Below, piece after piece: positions 26,618 to 35,451 of a stretch of 64,000 bases of DNA. The stretch's first letter is position 1. Each line of letters begins with the position of its first letter. The notes under the pieces were generated by a model that worked only from the letters and a program-made list of their open reading frames with translations, was not told where the DNA came from and did no database searches. Both the position numbers and the translations under genes were made by a program. The stretch is from Moorella thermoacetica (lineage in GTDB: Bacteria > Bacillota > DSM-521 > Neomoorellales > Neomoorellaceae), in the NCBI RefSeq assembly GCF_001267405.1, contig NZ_CP012369.1:2274402-2338401 (forward strand), in the 5' to 3' direction.

Positions 26618-27658
26618 TTATGGACACAATCCTGGTACTTCCAGGGCCATGGTCTCCGGGAAACCGCACATAAGGTTGAGGTTCTGCACCGCCTGGCCGG
26701 AAGCGCCTTTGGTCAGGTTGTCGATGGCGCTGGCCACCACCACCCGGCCGGTGCGGGTATCTACGGCGAGATTAAGGTGGCAGTTGTTGCTGCCATATAC
26801 CCAGCGGGTGTGGGGCCACTGGCCGGGGGGTAGGAGGTGGACGAAGGGCTCACCGGCATAAAATTTTTCATATACCCTTCGCAGTTCCTCCGTCGATGCC
26901 GGCCGTACCAGGGTGGCGTACATGGTACTCAAGATCCCCCTGCTGATGGGAAGCAGGTGGGGGGTAAAGGTTACTTTAACCTCTTTGCCGGCCAGGGCGC
27001 TGAGTTCCTGTTCGATCTCCGGGGTATGACGGTGACTGGCGACGCCGTAGGGATTAATGCTTTCGTTGCACTCAACAAAGAGGCTGGTAACCCTGGCCTC
27101 CCGGCCGGCCCCGGAAACCCCTGACTTGGCGTCGATTATGATGGTCGCCGGGTCAATGTACCCCCCCTTAAGCAGGGGAGCCAGGCCCAGGATGGCGCTG
27201 GTGGGGTAACAACCGGGATTGGCCACCAGGCCGGCGCTACGGATGGCCTCCCGGTGAATCTCCGGCAGCCCGTAGACGGCCCGGGCCGCCAGCTCGTGGT
27301 TGCCGTGCTGGATTTTATACCATTCTTCGTAAGTCCTGGCGTTACGGAAGCGCCAGTCGGCGCCCAGGTCAATTACTTTGATCCCCCGTTCCCTGGCTCG
27401 GGTGGCTACCGGGACGGCGTGGCCGTGGGGCAGGGCGATAAAGATAACTTCCGCCCGGTCCATAACCTCATCGGGAGTCAAATTCTCACAGGTGAGGTTG
27501 GTATAGCCGGTAAGGGACGGGTAAACGCCGGCCATCCCTTCCCCGGCGTAACTGCGTGAGGTAAGGGCTACCAGCTCTACTTCCGGGTGCCGGCTCAAAA
27601 TGCGGACCAGTTCGGCTCCCGTGTAACCGGTAGCACCGATAATTCCGGCTTTAATCAA
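26618..27658 (-). CDS. argC: N-acetyl-gamma-glutamyl-phosphate reductase
   Basis: 346 aa from TTG 27658, which has AGGAGG at 8-nt spacing and gives the usual MIKAGIIGATGYTGAELVRI start. The Rossmann loop GATGYTGAEL is at the N-terminus, the catalytic cysteine is in VANPGCYPTSAIL (about residue 147), and the HRHTPEIEQEL segment (about residue 208) follows. It reduces acetylglutamyl phosphate with NADPH. First gene of the arginine operon, with a promoter and palindromic operator just upstream. Confidence 0.96.
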   Translation of the reverse strand: MIKAGIIGATGYTGAELVRILSRHPEVELVALTSRSYAGEGMAGVYPSLTGYTNLTCENLTPDEVMDRAEVIFIALPHGHAVPVATRARERGIKVIDLGADWRFRNARTYEEWYKIQHGNHELAARAVYGLPEIHREAIRSAGLVANPGCYPTSAILGLAPLLKGGYIDPATIIIDAKSGVSGAGREARVTSLFVECNESINPYGVASHRHTPEIEQELSALAGKEVKVTFTPHLLPISRGILSTMYATLVRPASTEELRRVYEKFYAGEPFVHLLPPGQWPHTRWVYGSNNCHLNLAVDTRTGRVVVASAIDNLTKGASGQAVQNLNLMCGFPETMALEVPGLCP

Positions 27659-27688
27659 AGCAAGGGACCTCCTCAGTTGGTGTTTATA

Positions 27689-27718
27689 ATTATACATTTT
27701 AGATGTATAATAATGCAA
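27689..27718 (-). promoter_or_regulatory. Promoter of the arginine operon
   Basis: Minus strand TTGCAT (27718-27713), 18-nt spacer, TATAAT (27694-27689); the short leader carries only the argC ribosome binding site. A palindromic operator overlaps the spacer and -10. Confidence 0.75.
27691..27709. promoter_or_regulatory. Probable ArgR/AhrC operator (ARG box)
   Basis: TATACAT (27691-27697), 5-nt spacer, ATGTATA (27703-27709) is a perfect 7-bp inverted repeat, AT-rich and about one ARG box long (19 bp). It lies over the -10 of the arg promoter, where ArgR would repress. The arginine-repressor identity is inferred from position and shape. Confidence 0.6.
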
Positions 27719-28063
27719 TAGGCTGGGTAAAATTTTACTTTATCTTAACATTGACCTCAATGTTGTTCTGGCCGATATTTTTCCCTCCCGGGTAGTCTTC
27801 ATGCCGACCGGATCGCCGGCCGCCGCAGGAGCCGTCCTGTTGCCACCATGGCCTACTAAGACTTCCATCCAAATTACTACAGCCGCAGCCGCAACCAGAG
27901 AAAGAAGCAGCCCTCTCGGGCTGCTTTCATGACCGCTGCTTATCTATATCAAGTTTGTAGTCATTTTCTTAACCTGTTGCTAACCCCCCTGGGTCTGGCG
28001 GGAAATCCGGGAACCGCGTACCGCATTAACATAGGCCGCCTCCAATCCAGGCCTTTTCTCCGG
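27719..28063. other. Intergenic region upstream of the arg promoter
   Basis: 345 bp between the SH3 protein gene and the arg promoter. Apart from the terminator at 27905-27926 no gene, repeat or known RNA motif was found; no T-box consensus is visible. Confidence 0.6.
27905..27926 (-). terminator. Terminator after the SH3-domain gene
   Basis: AAGCAGCCC (27905-27913) pairs with GGGCTGCTT (27918-27926) around TCTC. On the minus strand it is followed by CTTTCTC, a modest pyrimidine tail, about 140 nt after the stop at 28064. Confidence 0.55.
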
Positions 28064-29020
28064 CTAAGGACCTGGCTGGAGATCCAGGTAACTTTTCAGG
28101 ATATACCCCACCTGGCCGTTTCGCACCTTTATCCGCCAGTATGACGGCTCCCCCGGTCTGAGCCAGGCGAGCAGGTCCTCGTCCTCCAGGACGGCTACCT
28201 TCTCCCCAGCTGCCAGTTGCAGGCGATCTACGTATTTATTCCCCCGGCGTTCCTTCAGGGCAGTGGCTGCATTTACCCGGCCTTCCGCCATGACCATAGC
28301 CTTCCAGGCCGGTTCCCAGCGGTAGGTATGGGTAACCGTCCGGCTCTGGACCTTCGTACGCGGCCCGGTGGCTGCCGGTGCAGACCAGAGGGTCTGGTTG
28401 CTGATGGTTTTAATGGCCAGTTTACCCTCCGATCGGGTGAACTCCGTAGTCACCTGCTCGCTGATACCCTGCCAGCCTTCCCCCTGGGCCAGCCACTTCT
28501 TGTTCCAGCGCTCTTCGTTGCCGGCCACCTTGCGCCAGATCTCCTGGAGTTTGCCATCTTCCCAGGTGTACAGGGCATAAAAAGTGCTCAAAAAGTAGGC
28601 CCCGAAACTCTCGTCCAGGAGCTCCCGGATCAACACAGCGTTGCGTCCCGTTTCCAGTTGAACAACCTTGACCTCCTGCAGGGGCAGGGTGTCAAGCGTG
28701 GCCAGCACTACCGGTTGCCCGTCCCCCCGGCGGAAAACCCCCAGCATACCCCGGTCCTTGGACAGGGTAACGCCGATGATCTTCTCCACCCCGGCGTCAG
28801 GGGCCACATCACCCTCGGCCTCAAGGTGGTAGACCCCGGCGCCCTGGCCCCGGGCCAGGTCCTCCAAAATCTCCTTCCCTCCCCGGGCCTCCCCGCCCAT
28901 TACTGCCAGCTCCCTGGCCTCATAAGGGCCCGGCTGTCCTGTAGCCGTCCGCTGCCAGAAAACGAAGGCTGCTACCGCCAGGATAGCCAGGGCCCTGAGC
29001 CATAACCAGCGGTGCGTCAT
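28064..29020 (-). CDS. Membrane-anchored protein with C-terminal SH3-type domain
   Basis: 318 aa from ATG 29020 (GGAGG at 7-nt spacing; ATG 29035 is the alternative). Residues about 3-23 form an N-terminal hydrophobic anchor or signal (WLWLRALAILAVAAFVFW). The middle part (about 40-240) is not recognised but repeatedly resembles a beta-rich domain with lysine/tryptophan patches. The last ~60 residues (AAGEKVAVLEDEDLLAWLRPG, then SYWRIKVRNGQVGYILKSYL) look like a bacterial SH3 domain, normally cell-wall binding. Probably extracytoplasmic; function unknown. Confidence 0.7.
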   Translation of the reverse strand: MTHRWLWLRALAILAVAAFVFWQRTATGQPGPYEARELAVMGGEARGGKEILEDLARGQGAGVYHLEAEGDVAPDAGVEKIIGVTLSKDRGMLGVFRRGDGQPVVLATLDTLPLQEVKVVQLETGRNAVLIRELLDESFGAYFLSTFYALYTWEDGKLQEIWRKVAGNEERWNKKWLAQGEGWQGISEQVTTEFTRSEGKLAIKTISNQTLWSAPAATGPRTKVQSRTVTHTYRWEPAWKAMVMAEGRVNAATALKERRGNKYVDRLQLAAGEKVAVLEDEDLLAWLRPGEPSYWRIKVRNGQVGYILKSYLDLQPGP

Positions 29021-29104
29021 GTCCACCCCTCCCATCCTTTAAAACTTTATGCACCAGGAGGGCGGGTATGAATGACTCGTATCAGCCGGGACGCATTTTT
29101 TGAC

Positions 29105-30292
29105 TCAAGTAGCTACGTTACCCGCCTGCCAGCCGGCGAATTCGTCTTTGATCTGCGCCAGCAGTTCCCGGTCCAGCATGACATCCACCGCTGTCCAGGC
29201 CAGGGCCCTGGCGGCCAGGATGACCAGGCGCCGGCCGGCCTCACCCCTGACGGCCCGGGCAAACTCTCGGGTATGGGGTACCAGTTTCCCCGCATTGAGG
29301 GACAGGTAGGGGTGGATGGCCGGTACTACCCGGCTGACATTGCCCATATCCAGGGAACCCCGGCTGCGGCAGGCCGGGGCCAGGTCGGTGACGCCCAGTT
29401 CCTGCAAATTTCTCTGCCAGGCGCCTGCCAGGGTTCGGTTGACAAGCATGGCTTCGTAGGAGGGTTCGTAGTTGTGGTACCAGAAACGGGTACCGGTGGC
29501 CAGGGCCGCCGCTGTGGCACAGTCCTCCACCCGCCGGGCCACCCGGTTCAGGGCTTCCCTGGTACTGGCCCGGAGGTAAAAACGGGCCACCGCCCGTTCC
29601 GGAATGATGTTGGGCGAGACCCCGCCCTCGGTAATTATGCCGTGGATGCTGGCCTCGTCCTTTAAATAAGGCCGCAAAGCATGAATATTATTAAACAGCT
29701 GAATAACTGCCTCTAGAGCGTTAATGCCTTCCTCCGGGCTGGAGGCGGCATGGGCGGCCCGGCCTTCAAAAATAAACTCCAGGGCCTCCAGGGCTTGGGA
29801 AGTCACCTCGACGGCATTGGTGTCCCCGGGGTGAAACATCATGGCCACATCCAGGTCGTCCAATGCCCCCTCCCTGGCAAGTAATACCTTGGCGCCGTGG
29901 CTCTCCTCGGCCGGGGTTCCCAGGACCACAATAGTCCCGCGCAATTCCCGGACAGCGGCCGCCAGGCCTAAAGCGGCGCCCAGGCTGCCGGCTGCGATGA
30001 GGTTATGGCCGCAGGCGTGGCCCAGCTCCGGCAGGGCATCATACTCGGCCAGCAGGCCTATCCGGGGCCCGGGGGTCCCGGTGGCCAGTTCGGCCCGAAA
30101 AGCCGTCGGTAACTGGCAGAGGGGCCTGGTAATTTTAAAACCTTTTTCCGCCAGGATCCCGGTCAGGAGATCGGCGGCAAAATACTCCTCGTTCCCCGTC
30201 TCCGGGTGATCAAAGATGGCTTCCGCCACCTGGATAATCTGGTCCTTGATCTCCTCTATAGCCCGGCTAATCCTTTCTTTTACGCCGTACAT
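29105..30292 (-). CDS. M20 family amidohydrolase (AbgB/amidohydrolase type)
   Basis: 395 aa. Binuclear-metal ligands fit peptidase M20D: LAEYDALPELGHACGHNL (about residues 80-97, Asp/His region), GTPAEESHGAKVLL (about residue 128, Glu pair) and MMFHPGD (about residue 149, His). The lid domain lies about residues 175-290 (EFIFEGRAAHAASSPEEGINALEA). The closest named type is p-aminobenzoyl-glutamate hydrolase / N-acyl amino acid amidohydrolase. No transporter adjoins. Substrate not deducible. Confidence 0.88.
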   Translation of the reverse strand: MYGVKERISRAIEEIKDQIIQVAEAIFDHPETGNEEYFAADLLTGILAEKGFKITRPLCQLPTAFRAELATGTPGPRIGLLAEYDALPELGHACGHNLIAAGSLGAALGLAAAVRELRGTIVVLGTPAEESHGAKVLLAREGALDDLDVAMMFHPGDTNAVEVTSQALEALEFIFEGRAAHAASSPEEGINALEAVIQLFNNIHALRPYLKDEASIHGIITEGGVSPNIIPERAVARFYLRASTREALNRVARRVEDCATAAALATGTRFWYHNYEPSYEAMLVNRTLAGAWQRNLQELGVTDLAPACRSRGSLDMGNVSRVVPAIHPYLSLNAGKLVPHTREFARAVRGEAGRRLVILAARALAWTAVDVMLDRELLAQIKDEFAGWQAGNVAT

Positions 30293-30374
30293 AATTTTAA
30301 CCCCTAACCACCCGGAGATTAGATTCCCGGGCCATGGAAATAATAATACCAGAATAGCGATGGGAGGTTGGACT

Positions 30375-30608
30375 GTGTCCCTGGCATCCTGCTCCTGCCA
30401 TTGTACCTATTTAAATGATGGCCTGTGTGAGCTGGCCGGCCACCTGGACCGGGGCCTGCCCGTTATCTGTCCTTACCGGCAGCAGGCTACCGCTGGCTCC
30501 CGGCCCGGCCTACCAACCCCCGGTTGGGAAGGTCTCCCGCCCGGTTTCGTTACTGCCACGCACCATCGCTACCCCGGCTCTACAAAACCTGCCGGCCGTC
30601 AACGCTGA
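30375..30608 (+). CDS. Small Cys-rich protein, possible zinc finger
   Basis: 77 aa in a plus-strand frame convergent with the aminopeptidase gene (29-bp overlap of 3' ends). GTG 30375 has GGAGG at 7-nt spacing. The first 32 residues hold five cysteines (CSCHCTYLNDGL, then Cys18 and Cys32 in VICPYRQQ), a pattern like small Firmicutes metal-binding proteins of the C-x-C-x-C...C type. The remaining tail is proline/glycine-rich and low in complexity. Not recognised; could be spurious. Confidence 0.45.
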   Translation: MSLASCSCHCTYLNDGLCELAGHLDRGLPVICPYRQQATAGSRPGLPTPGWEGLPPGFVTATHHRYPGSTKPAGRQR

Positions 30609-31509
30609 GCCGGGGCCGCAGCAGAATGCCATCCAGATGGCTGGGGGCTTCCACCCGGCCCCCGAAGGTGCTGTTGTCCCCCAGGGCGATATGGACCGTA
30701 CCCCGCACCTTTTCATCCTCCAAGACGTTGCCCGTTAATTTGGCCAGGGGATTGAGACCGATACCCAGTTCGGCAATATTACGGCTCTCCGGGCCATAAC
30801 GGTTGAGTATTTCCTCCAGGGCACGGGCCTCCCCGCCGCTGACCTCCACGGCCCGGCCTTCCTCCACCCTGATTCGCAGGGGCTCCTTTAAAAAGCCGAT
30901 TCCGGACATGGCGCCGTCGATAACCAGTATCCCCCGGGCGGTTCCCTCCACGGGAGCTATATAGGCCTCGCCCGCAGGAAGATTGCCGAAATCTCCTGGC
31001 CGGCGATAGAGGCCCGTATCGGGGTGCCCCCGGCGGCCGGCGATGCTGAAGGTTAAATCTGTGCCCGCCGGGGTCGTCAGGTGTACCTCCTGTCCCCCCG
31101 TAAGGATTGCGGCATAATCCTCGCACTCCGCGGCCATGGCGTCATAATCAACTGCCAGGGTACGTTCCAGCATATCGGCCGTGGCCCCGGGCAGGGAGGC
31201 GATGCGGGCGCCGGCGTCATTGGCCGCCCGGCGGGCCCTGGTATGGGAGAGGGACCTGGAGGTAACCAGGACCACCACCTGGCCCTTGAGCATGGCTGCC
31301 GCCACCATCTCCGGTGGTTCTTGGCCGTGGTTGTCCCGGGGAAGCATGGTTATCGCGGCCGCCTCGGCCCCCAGCTCCCTGGCGGCCCGGAAGAAGGCTT
31401 CCCCCAGGGGCTGCAAATCGGTGTCGGTAACTATGAGAACCTTATCCCCCGCCCTGACGGCCAGGCACTCGGCCAGGGCCAGGCGGCAGGCTGAAGCTAG
31501 ATCAGGCAT
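30580..31509 (-). CDS. Aminopeptidase (M29-like / leucyl aminopeptidase T type)
   Basis: 309 aa. ACRLALAECLAVRAGDKVLIVTD at the N-terminus and the C-terminal ELGIGLNPLAKLTGNVLEDEKVRGTVHIALGDNSTFGG with SHLDGILL (metal ligands Glu/His/Asp) match the thermophilic aminopeptidase family related to M29. Shorter than classical M29 enzymes (about 400 aa), as in the COG2309 short subgroup. It would remove N-terminal residues from peptides in the cytoplasm. The promoter region upstream holds the 238-bp repeat element. Confidence 0.78.
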   Translation of the reverse strand: MPDLASACRLALAECLAVRAGDKVLIVTDTDLQPLGEAFFRAARELGAEAAAITMLPRDNHGQEPPEMVAAAMLKGQVVVLVTSRSLSHTRARRAANDAGARIASLPGATADMLERTLAVDYDAMAAECEDYAAILTGGQEVHLTTPAGTDLTFSIAGRRGHPDTGLYRRPGDFGNLPAGEAYIAPVEGTARGILVIDGAMSGIGFLKEPLRIRVEEGRAVEVSGGEARALEEILNRYGPESRNIAELGIGLNPLAKLTGNVLEDEKVRGTVHIALGDNSTFGGRVEAPSHLDGILLRPRLSVDGRQVL

Positions 31510-31552
31510 GTTAATAACCCCCTTGTGATTCAGTGCTTCCAGCTTCTGCAGG

Positions 31553-31790
31553 GGCTGGAGAGTACAGGCTCGGGCTCCGATGGTTCTCAGCTAGCAAACT
31601 TGGCGTTTAGTTGCTTAAGCGGCGGGGGTGGCTTGACTTTTATCCCTTTGATCAAACATAACGGGGCGTGGTACTTCTCGTTCCTTAAAGCTTGTTGCGA
31701 TCCCCATCCCGTTCACCGCCGCCTCACTTCGGCTTCACTGAGTTTGCTAACGCCTCGAACCAAGTCGCCCTCCGCCTGGACCCTCCAGCC
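31553..31790. repeat. MITE-like dispersed element, long copy
   Basis: 238 bp bounded by exact 8-bp inverted termini GGCTGGAG (31553-31560) and CTCCAGCC (31783-31790). A nested inverted pair is TAGCAAACT (31592-31600) and AGTTTGCTA (31741-31749). A shortened copy sits at 1855-1960. There is no ORF of note, so it could be a non-autonomous element or a conserved structured repeat. It fills most of the 300-bp gap between the amrS and aminopeptidase genes. Confidence 0.6.
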
Positions 31791-31809
31791 ACTTGGCGGC
31801 CTATATTTT

Positions 31810-32808
31810 TCATCTTACAATCGCCAGCTCGCTGCCGCAGGAGCGGCAGATACGGCCATCTAGGCCGGGCAGGGAAACGTGATAGCCGGTGCGGCGAATG
31901 ACCAGTTCACCGCATACCGGGCAATAGGTATTATTGGCCTCCGGATCGGCCACATTACCCAGATAAACATAATGCAAATGCTTCCTGGCCATATCCCTGG
32001 CGCGACGCATAGTTTCCAGGGGAGTCGGCGGCGCCTCAAGGCGGTACCGGGGGAAATAGCGGGAGAAGTGGAGGGGTGTATCCACCCCCAGGTTGGTCGC
32101 CACCCACTTGACCAGTTCTTCCAGTTCAGTCGAGTCGTCGTTGAGGCCGGTAACCAGGAGGGTGGTTATCTCCACATGGCTGCCGGAGTCCACTGCTGCT
32201 GCCGCCGTCTTAAGCACCGGGCGGTAATCGCCCTTGACAACCTTACGATAAAATTCCAGGCTGAAGCCCTTGACATCAATATTCCAGGCGTCAATCCAGG
32301 GCAGGAGTTCCTTCAGGGGCTCCGGCCGGATAAAGCCGTTGGTGACCATGACGTTCTTCAGCCCGGCATTCCGGGCCAACTGCGCCGTGGCCAGGACGAA
32401 TTCAAACCAGACCAGGGGTTCGGAGTAGGTGTAGGCTATTCCCAGGCTGTCGACCTCCCGTGCTTTGCGGACCAGGTCATCGGGAGAAATGACAACCGTC
32501 TCGGGCTCTTGCTGTGCTATTTCCCAGTTCTGGCAGAAGTCACAGCTGAAGTTGCAGCCCACGGTGCCGGCTGAGAGGATAAGACTGCCGGGGTAAAAGT
32601 GGTAGAGGGGCTTTTTTTCGATGGGATCCAGGGCCAGGGAAGAACAGCGGCCGTAATTACGGGTAATAAGGCGGCCCTCCCGGTTTTCCCGCACCCGGCA
32701 GACGCCCCTTTTTCCGGGAGCAATAACACAGGTATGGGGACAGAGGCGGCACTCGACCTTTTCTCCAGGCAGCTTTACATAATACGCAGCTTCGGTCACG
32801 CCATGCAT
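31810..32808 (-). CDS. amrS: AmmeMemoRadiSam system radical SAM enzyme
   Basis: 332 aa. The radical-SAM cysteines are in GTVGCNFSCDFCQNWEIA (about residues 83-100; CxxxCxxC). N-terminal CRLCPHTCVIAPGKRGVCRV and C-terminal CPVCGELVIRR...CRSCG add metal-binding cysteines, as in the AmrS/PflA-like group. It sits directly beside the Memo-AMMECR1 fusion gene, the pairing that defines the system. The biochemical role of the system is not established. GAGGGGAGCC precedes ATG 32808. Confidence 0.92.
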   Translation of the reverse strand: MHGVTEAAYYVKLPGEKVECRLCPHTCVIAPGKRGVCRVRENREGRLITRNYGRCSSLALDPIEKKPLYHFYPGSLILSAGTVGCNFSCDFCQNWEIAQQEPETVVISPDDLVRKAREVDSLGIAYTYSEPLVWFEFVLATAQLARNAGLKNVMVTNGFIRPEPLKELLPWIDAWNIDVKGFSLEFYRKVVKGDYRPVLKTAAAAVDSGSHVEITTLLVTGLNDDSTELEELVKWVATNLGVDTPLHFSRYFPRYRLEAPPTPLETMRRARDMARKHLHYVYLGNVADPEANNTYCPVCGELVIRRTGYHVSLPGLDGRICRSCGSELAIVR

Positions 32809-32875
32809 ACGGCTCCCCTCCTTCGCGAAACCGGAAACGTAATTGCCGTTGCCCAGCTCCCTGCTCCTGCCTCCG

Positions 32876-34255
32876 TTAATGGTAACGCGTTACCTTGAAC
32901 CTTTCCAGCCGGTAGGGCTCATCGGGGCCGATGCCGCCCTTCTGACGGGCAATGGCCACCTGTTCCGCCACGGTATCCACGCCCTCCAGGTCGGGAAGGA
33001 GCAACCCCCGCCTGTGACCACAGCTGACAATAACCCCGTAAACCTTCGGGTCCAGGTCCGCTACGGTGGCCGGTTCTGGTTCACTTAAGACATCCACCGA
33101 ATACTGGAGCTCGGGTAATTCGTCGACCGTTACCGGGGGGAAACGGGGGTCTTCCAGGCCTGCCGCCAGGGCGTTGTAGATAATCTCCCCGGCCAGGTTC
33201 TCCCGGGTGGGGCTGATGGTGCCAATGCAGCCCCGCAACTGGCCGTTTTTCTTTAGAGATACGAAGACGCCGGCCCGGCCGGCAAGTTCCGGGGGCAGCG
33301 GGGCGGGAACCGGTAACACTTTGCCCGTGCGCAGGTAGTGTTCCAGGCTCTGCCGGGCCAGGCGCACCGGCAGGGATTCTTCCCTGGCAGCAGCCGTCTC
33401 CCGGGCCAGCAGGCTGCGCTCCGGGGCCTCCTCGCCGGGTTCCAGGTGGGCCACCAGGTAGCCGACGCCGAAGGGTCCTTCATAGGAAAGGACTTCTCCC
33501 TTAACCCGGTAGCCGTCCAGGGCCCCCAGCCCCATAATAAAGGAACGCAGGCCGCACTCGCCGGCTCCCTCGGCCAGGTCTTCCGGTATGGCCAGGATCC
33601 CTTCGACATCCAGGGCTGCGAGCAAATTCCTTATTCTGGCATCAAAGACTTTGCCCCGGGGGTCGTAACCTGCCGGGGCTCCGGGCAGCAGGCGGTGGGA
33701 CATATCGCCGCTGGCCACCAGGAGGGCCCGGCGCGGGCTATCTTTGACGGCCCTCGCCAGGGCGGCGCCAAAGGCATAGAGTTTTTCCCGTTCCATAAAG
33801 GCCATGCCCATAGCCACCAGGGGTACCTCCAGGCCGGCCTGGCGTAAAAAATACAGAGGAACCATCATGCCGTGGTCCAGTTCCGGGGTCAGGCCGTAAC
33901 TACTGCTGGCCCGGGCATCAAGCCAGGCAACTGCTATCCCCTCCTCCCTAGCCTTTGCTGCAATAGCGCGGCTCAAATCCAGGTCCAGGCTGTACTTAAA
34001 CCGGACTTCCCCCGCCCGGAAGGCCGCCAGGTCGCCTGCCAGTTCCGGCGTCGCCCAGATACCCACGGCGTCGCGGAAGACCGGGCCGTGGGGGGAAATG
34101 ATAATTATTACCTCCGGCTGATGGGCAGCCACCCTGGCTGCCAGCTCCCTGGCCGCTGCCACCGTAGCCTTAATCCTTGCCACCTCGCCGCGCCCGACCT
34201 CCGGGACCATAATTGGCGGGTGGGGCATAAAGCCTACATCCAGCAACCGTCCCAT
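32876..34255 (-). CDS. amrB-amrA: AmmeMemoRadiSam fusion protein (Memo domain + AMMECR1 domain)
   Basis: 459 aa from ATG 34255 (GGGGTG upstream; GTG 34264 is possible). Residues 1-260 are a Memo-like domain related to extradiol dioxygenases ([46 protein letters not shown]). Residues about 280-459 are an AMMECR1 domain ([20 protein letters not shown], with [29 protein letters not shown]). The two are often separate genes; here they are joined. The amrS stop-to-start arrangement implies co-transcription. Molecular function unknown. Confidence 0.92.
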   Translation of the reverse strand: MGRLLDVGFMPHPPIMVPEVGRGEVARIKATVAAARELAARVAAHQPEVIIIISPHGPVFRDAVGIWATPELAGDLAAFRAGEVRFKYSLDLDLSRAIAAKAREEGIAVAWLDARASSSYGLTPELDHGMMVPLYFLRQAGLEVPLVAMGMAFMEREKLYAFGAALARAVKDSPRRALLVASGDMSHRLLPGAPAGYDPRGKVFDARIRNLLAALDVEGILAIPEDLAEGAGECGLRSFIMGLGALDGYRVKGEVLSYEGPFGVGYLVAHLEPGEEAPERSLLARETAAAREESLPVRLARQSLEHYLRTGKVLPVPAPLPPELAGRAGVFVSLKKNGQLRGCIGTISPTRENLAGEIIYNALAAGLEDPRFPPVTVDELPELQYSVDVLSEPEPATVADLDPKVYGVIVSCGHRRGLLLPDLEGVDTVAEQVAIARQKGGIGPDEPYRLERFKVTRYH

Positions 34256-34391
34256 GGTAATCACCCCTTTTAATATAGCCCGGTATCCATCCTTTCATGT
34301 AACTACCAGAACCCGGGCCTTTCCCTCAAGGTTTACTTTACCACATCTGCCAGCACTTTGACAGGGGATGGAGTTCCCCGGGGACAAAAGT

Positions 34392-34422
34392 AGCCCGTGA
34401 CCCATTCGTCACGGGCTTTTTT
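34392..34422. terminator. Terminator, probably bidirectional
   Basis: AGCCCGTGAC (34392-34401) and GTCACGGGCT (34408-34417) pair perfectly around 6 nt, followed by TTTTTT on the plus strand and ACTTTTGT on the minus strand. On minus it lies 120 nt after the cwlD stop, so it probably ends that transcript. Confidence 0.75.
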
Positions 34423-34541
34423 ATCCCTCTACCGGCAGCCCTCCCGGTGCCCAGGCTCTAACCCCGGACCATTTTACCTTTACCCGGCCCAACTTCCAAA
34501 ATTTCCTGGCCCGGTATCGCGGGGTGACAGAGCTTTACCTG

Positions 34542-35273
34542 TTAACCTGCCGGTTTCCCCCCGGCAGGCGTTCCCTTCCCCGCCAGGTAATTGACAATGC
34601 CGGCGTAAATGGCAAAGGCCATGCGGCGCTGGTAGTGGGGATCAGCCAGCAGCTTTTCCTCTTCGGGGTTGGATATAAAGCCCACCTCCACAATAACCGC
34701 AGGGATCTTCTGGGTCCGGAGGACAAAGGCGTCAATACTTAAAGGTACCCGGTCGGTATTGGCCAGCAGGCGCTTAATCTCCGCCTGGATGGACTCAGCC
34801 AGCTTCTTTCCTTCAGCCGATTTGGGATCATAGAAAAGCTGGGCACCCCGCTCCCGGCTGTCAAAGGCATTGCAGTGGACGGAGATAAAGAGATCGGCCC
34901 CAACCTTCCCGGCGAGCCGGACCCTTTCCACCAGGTCGTCGCCCGATTCCCCTAGCGGGACGTTATCGTCCTGGCGGGTTAGAATAACCTTCGCCCCACC
35001 GGCTTTTAAAAAGCCGGCCAAGTCCTTGCTGATGGCCAAGTTAACCCGGTGTTCCGGCGTCCCCCCCGGCCCCATGGCCCCGGCGTCGATACCCCCGTGA
35101 CCCGGGTCGACCACCACCACCTGGTTAGCCACCGCCCAGGAAAGGGCCTGAATTGCCTGCTCCTCTTTTACCCCCTGATACCAAATCCGGACCCAGAAGG
35201 CACCCAGCACCGCCAGGGCGATTATTAACAATCCCCGGACGCGCCGCCGGGGAACAAAGACTACCCGCGCCAT
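34542..35273 (-). CDS. cwlD: N-acetylmuramoyl-L-alanine amidase CwlD
   Basis: 243 aa from ATG 35273, which has GGAGG at 7-nt spacing; the frame remains open to 35342. An N-terminal membrane anchor (VRGLLIIALAVLGAFWVRIW) precedes an Amidase_3 domain with zinc ligands in VVDPGHGGIDAGAM (His), EHRVNLAISKDLA (Glu) and ISVHCNAFD (His), and the catalytic Glu in PAVIVEVGFISNPEE. CwlD releases the stem peptide during synthesis of muramic-delta-lactam in the spore cortex, so the organism is probably a spore former. Confidence 0.92.
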   Translation of the reverse strand: MARVVFVPRRRVRGLLIIALAVLGAFWVRIWYQGVKEEQAIQALSWAVANQVVVVDPGHGGIDAGAMGPGGTPEHRVNLAISKDLAGFLKAGGAKVILTRQDDNVPLGESGDDLVERVRLAGKVGADLFISVHCNAFDSRERGAQLFYDPKSAEGKKLAESIQAEIKRLLANTDRVPLSIDAFVLRTQKIPAVIVEVGFISNPEEEKLLADPHYQRRMAFAIYAGIVNYLAGKGTPAGGKPAG

Positions 35274-35451
35274 GAGCCCGCCTCCCCCCATAATAAATAT
35301 GCCCCCGATTAATTCGCTACGCCAGGGAAGTATTACCTGCAAGACAGGAAAAATTATTTGCGGCGGCCAATCCTTGATCCTTTCCTCAGCCCTTGTTAAA
35401 ATTGATTCCTAAATAACAACGGCTTTAAACCTTAAGAAGGGAAGAAAACCC

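Noticed and set aside
25527-26861. 444-codon plus-strand frame
   Set aside because: Antisense shadow of argJ and argC with low-complexity composition and no family features.
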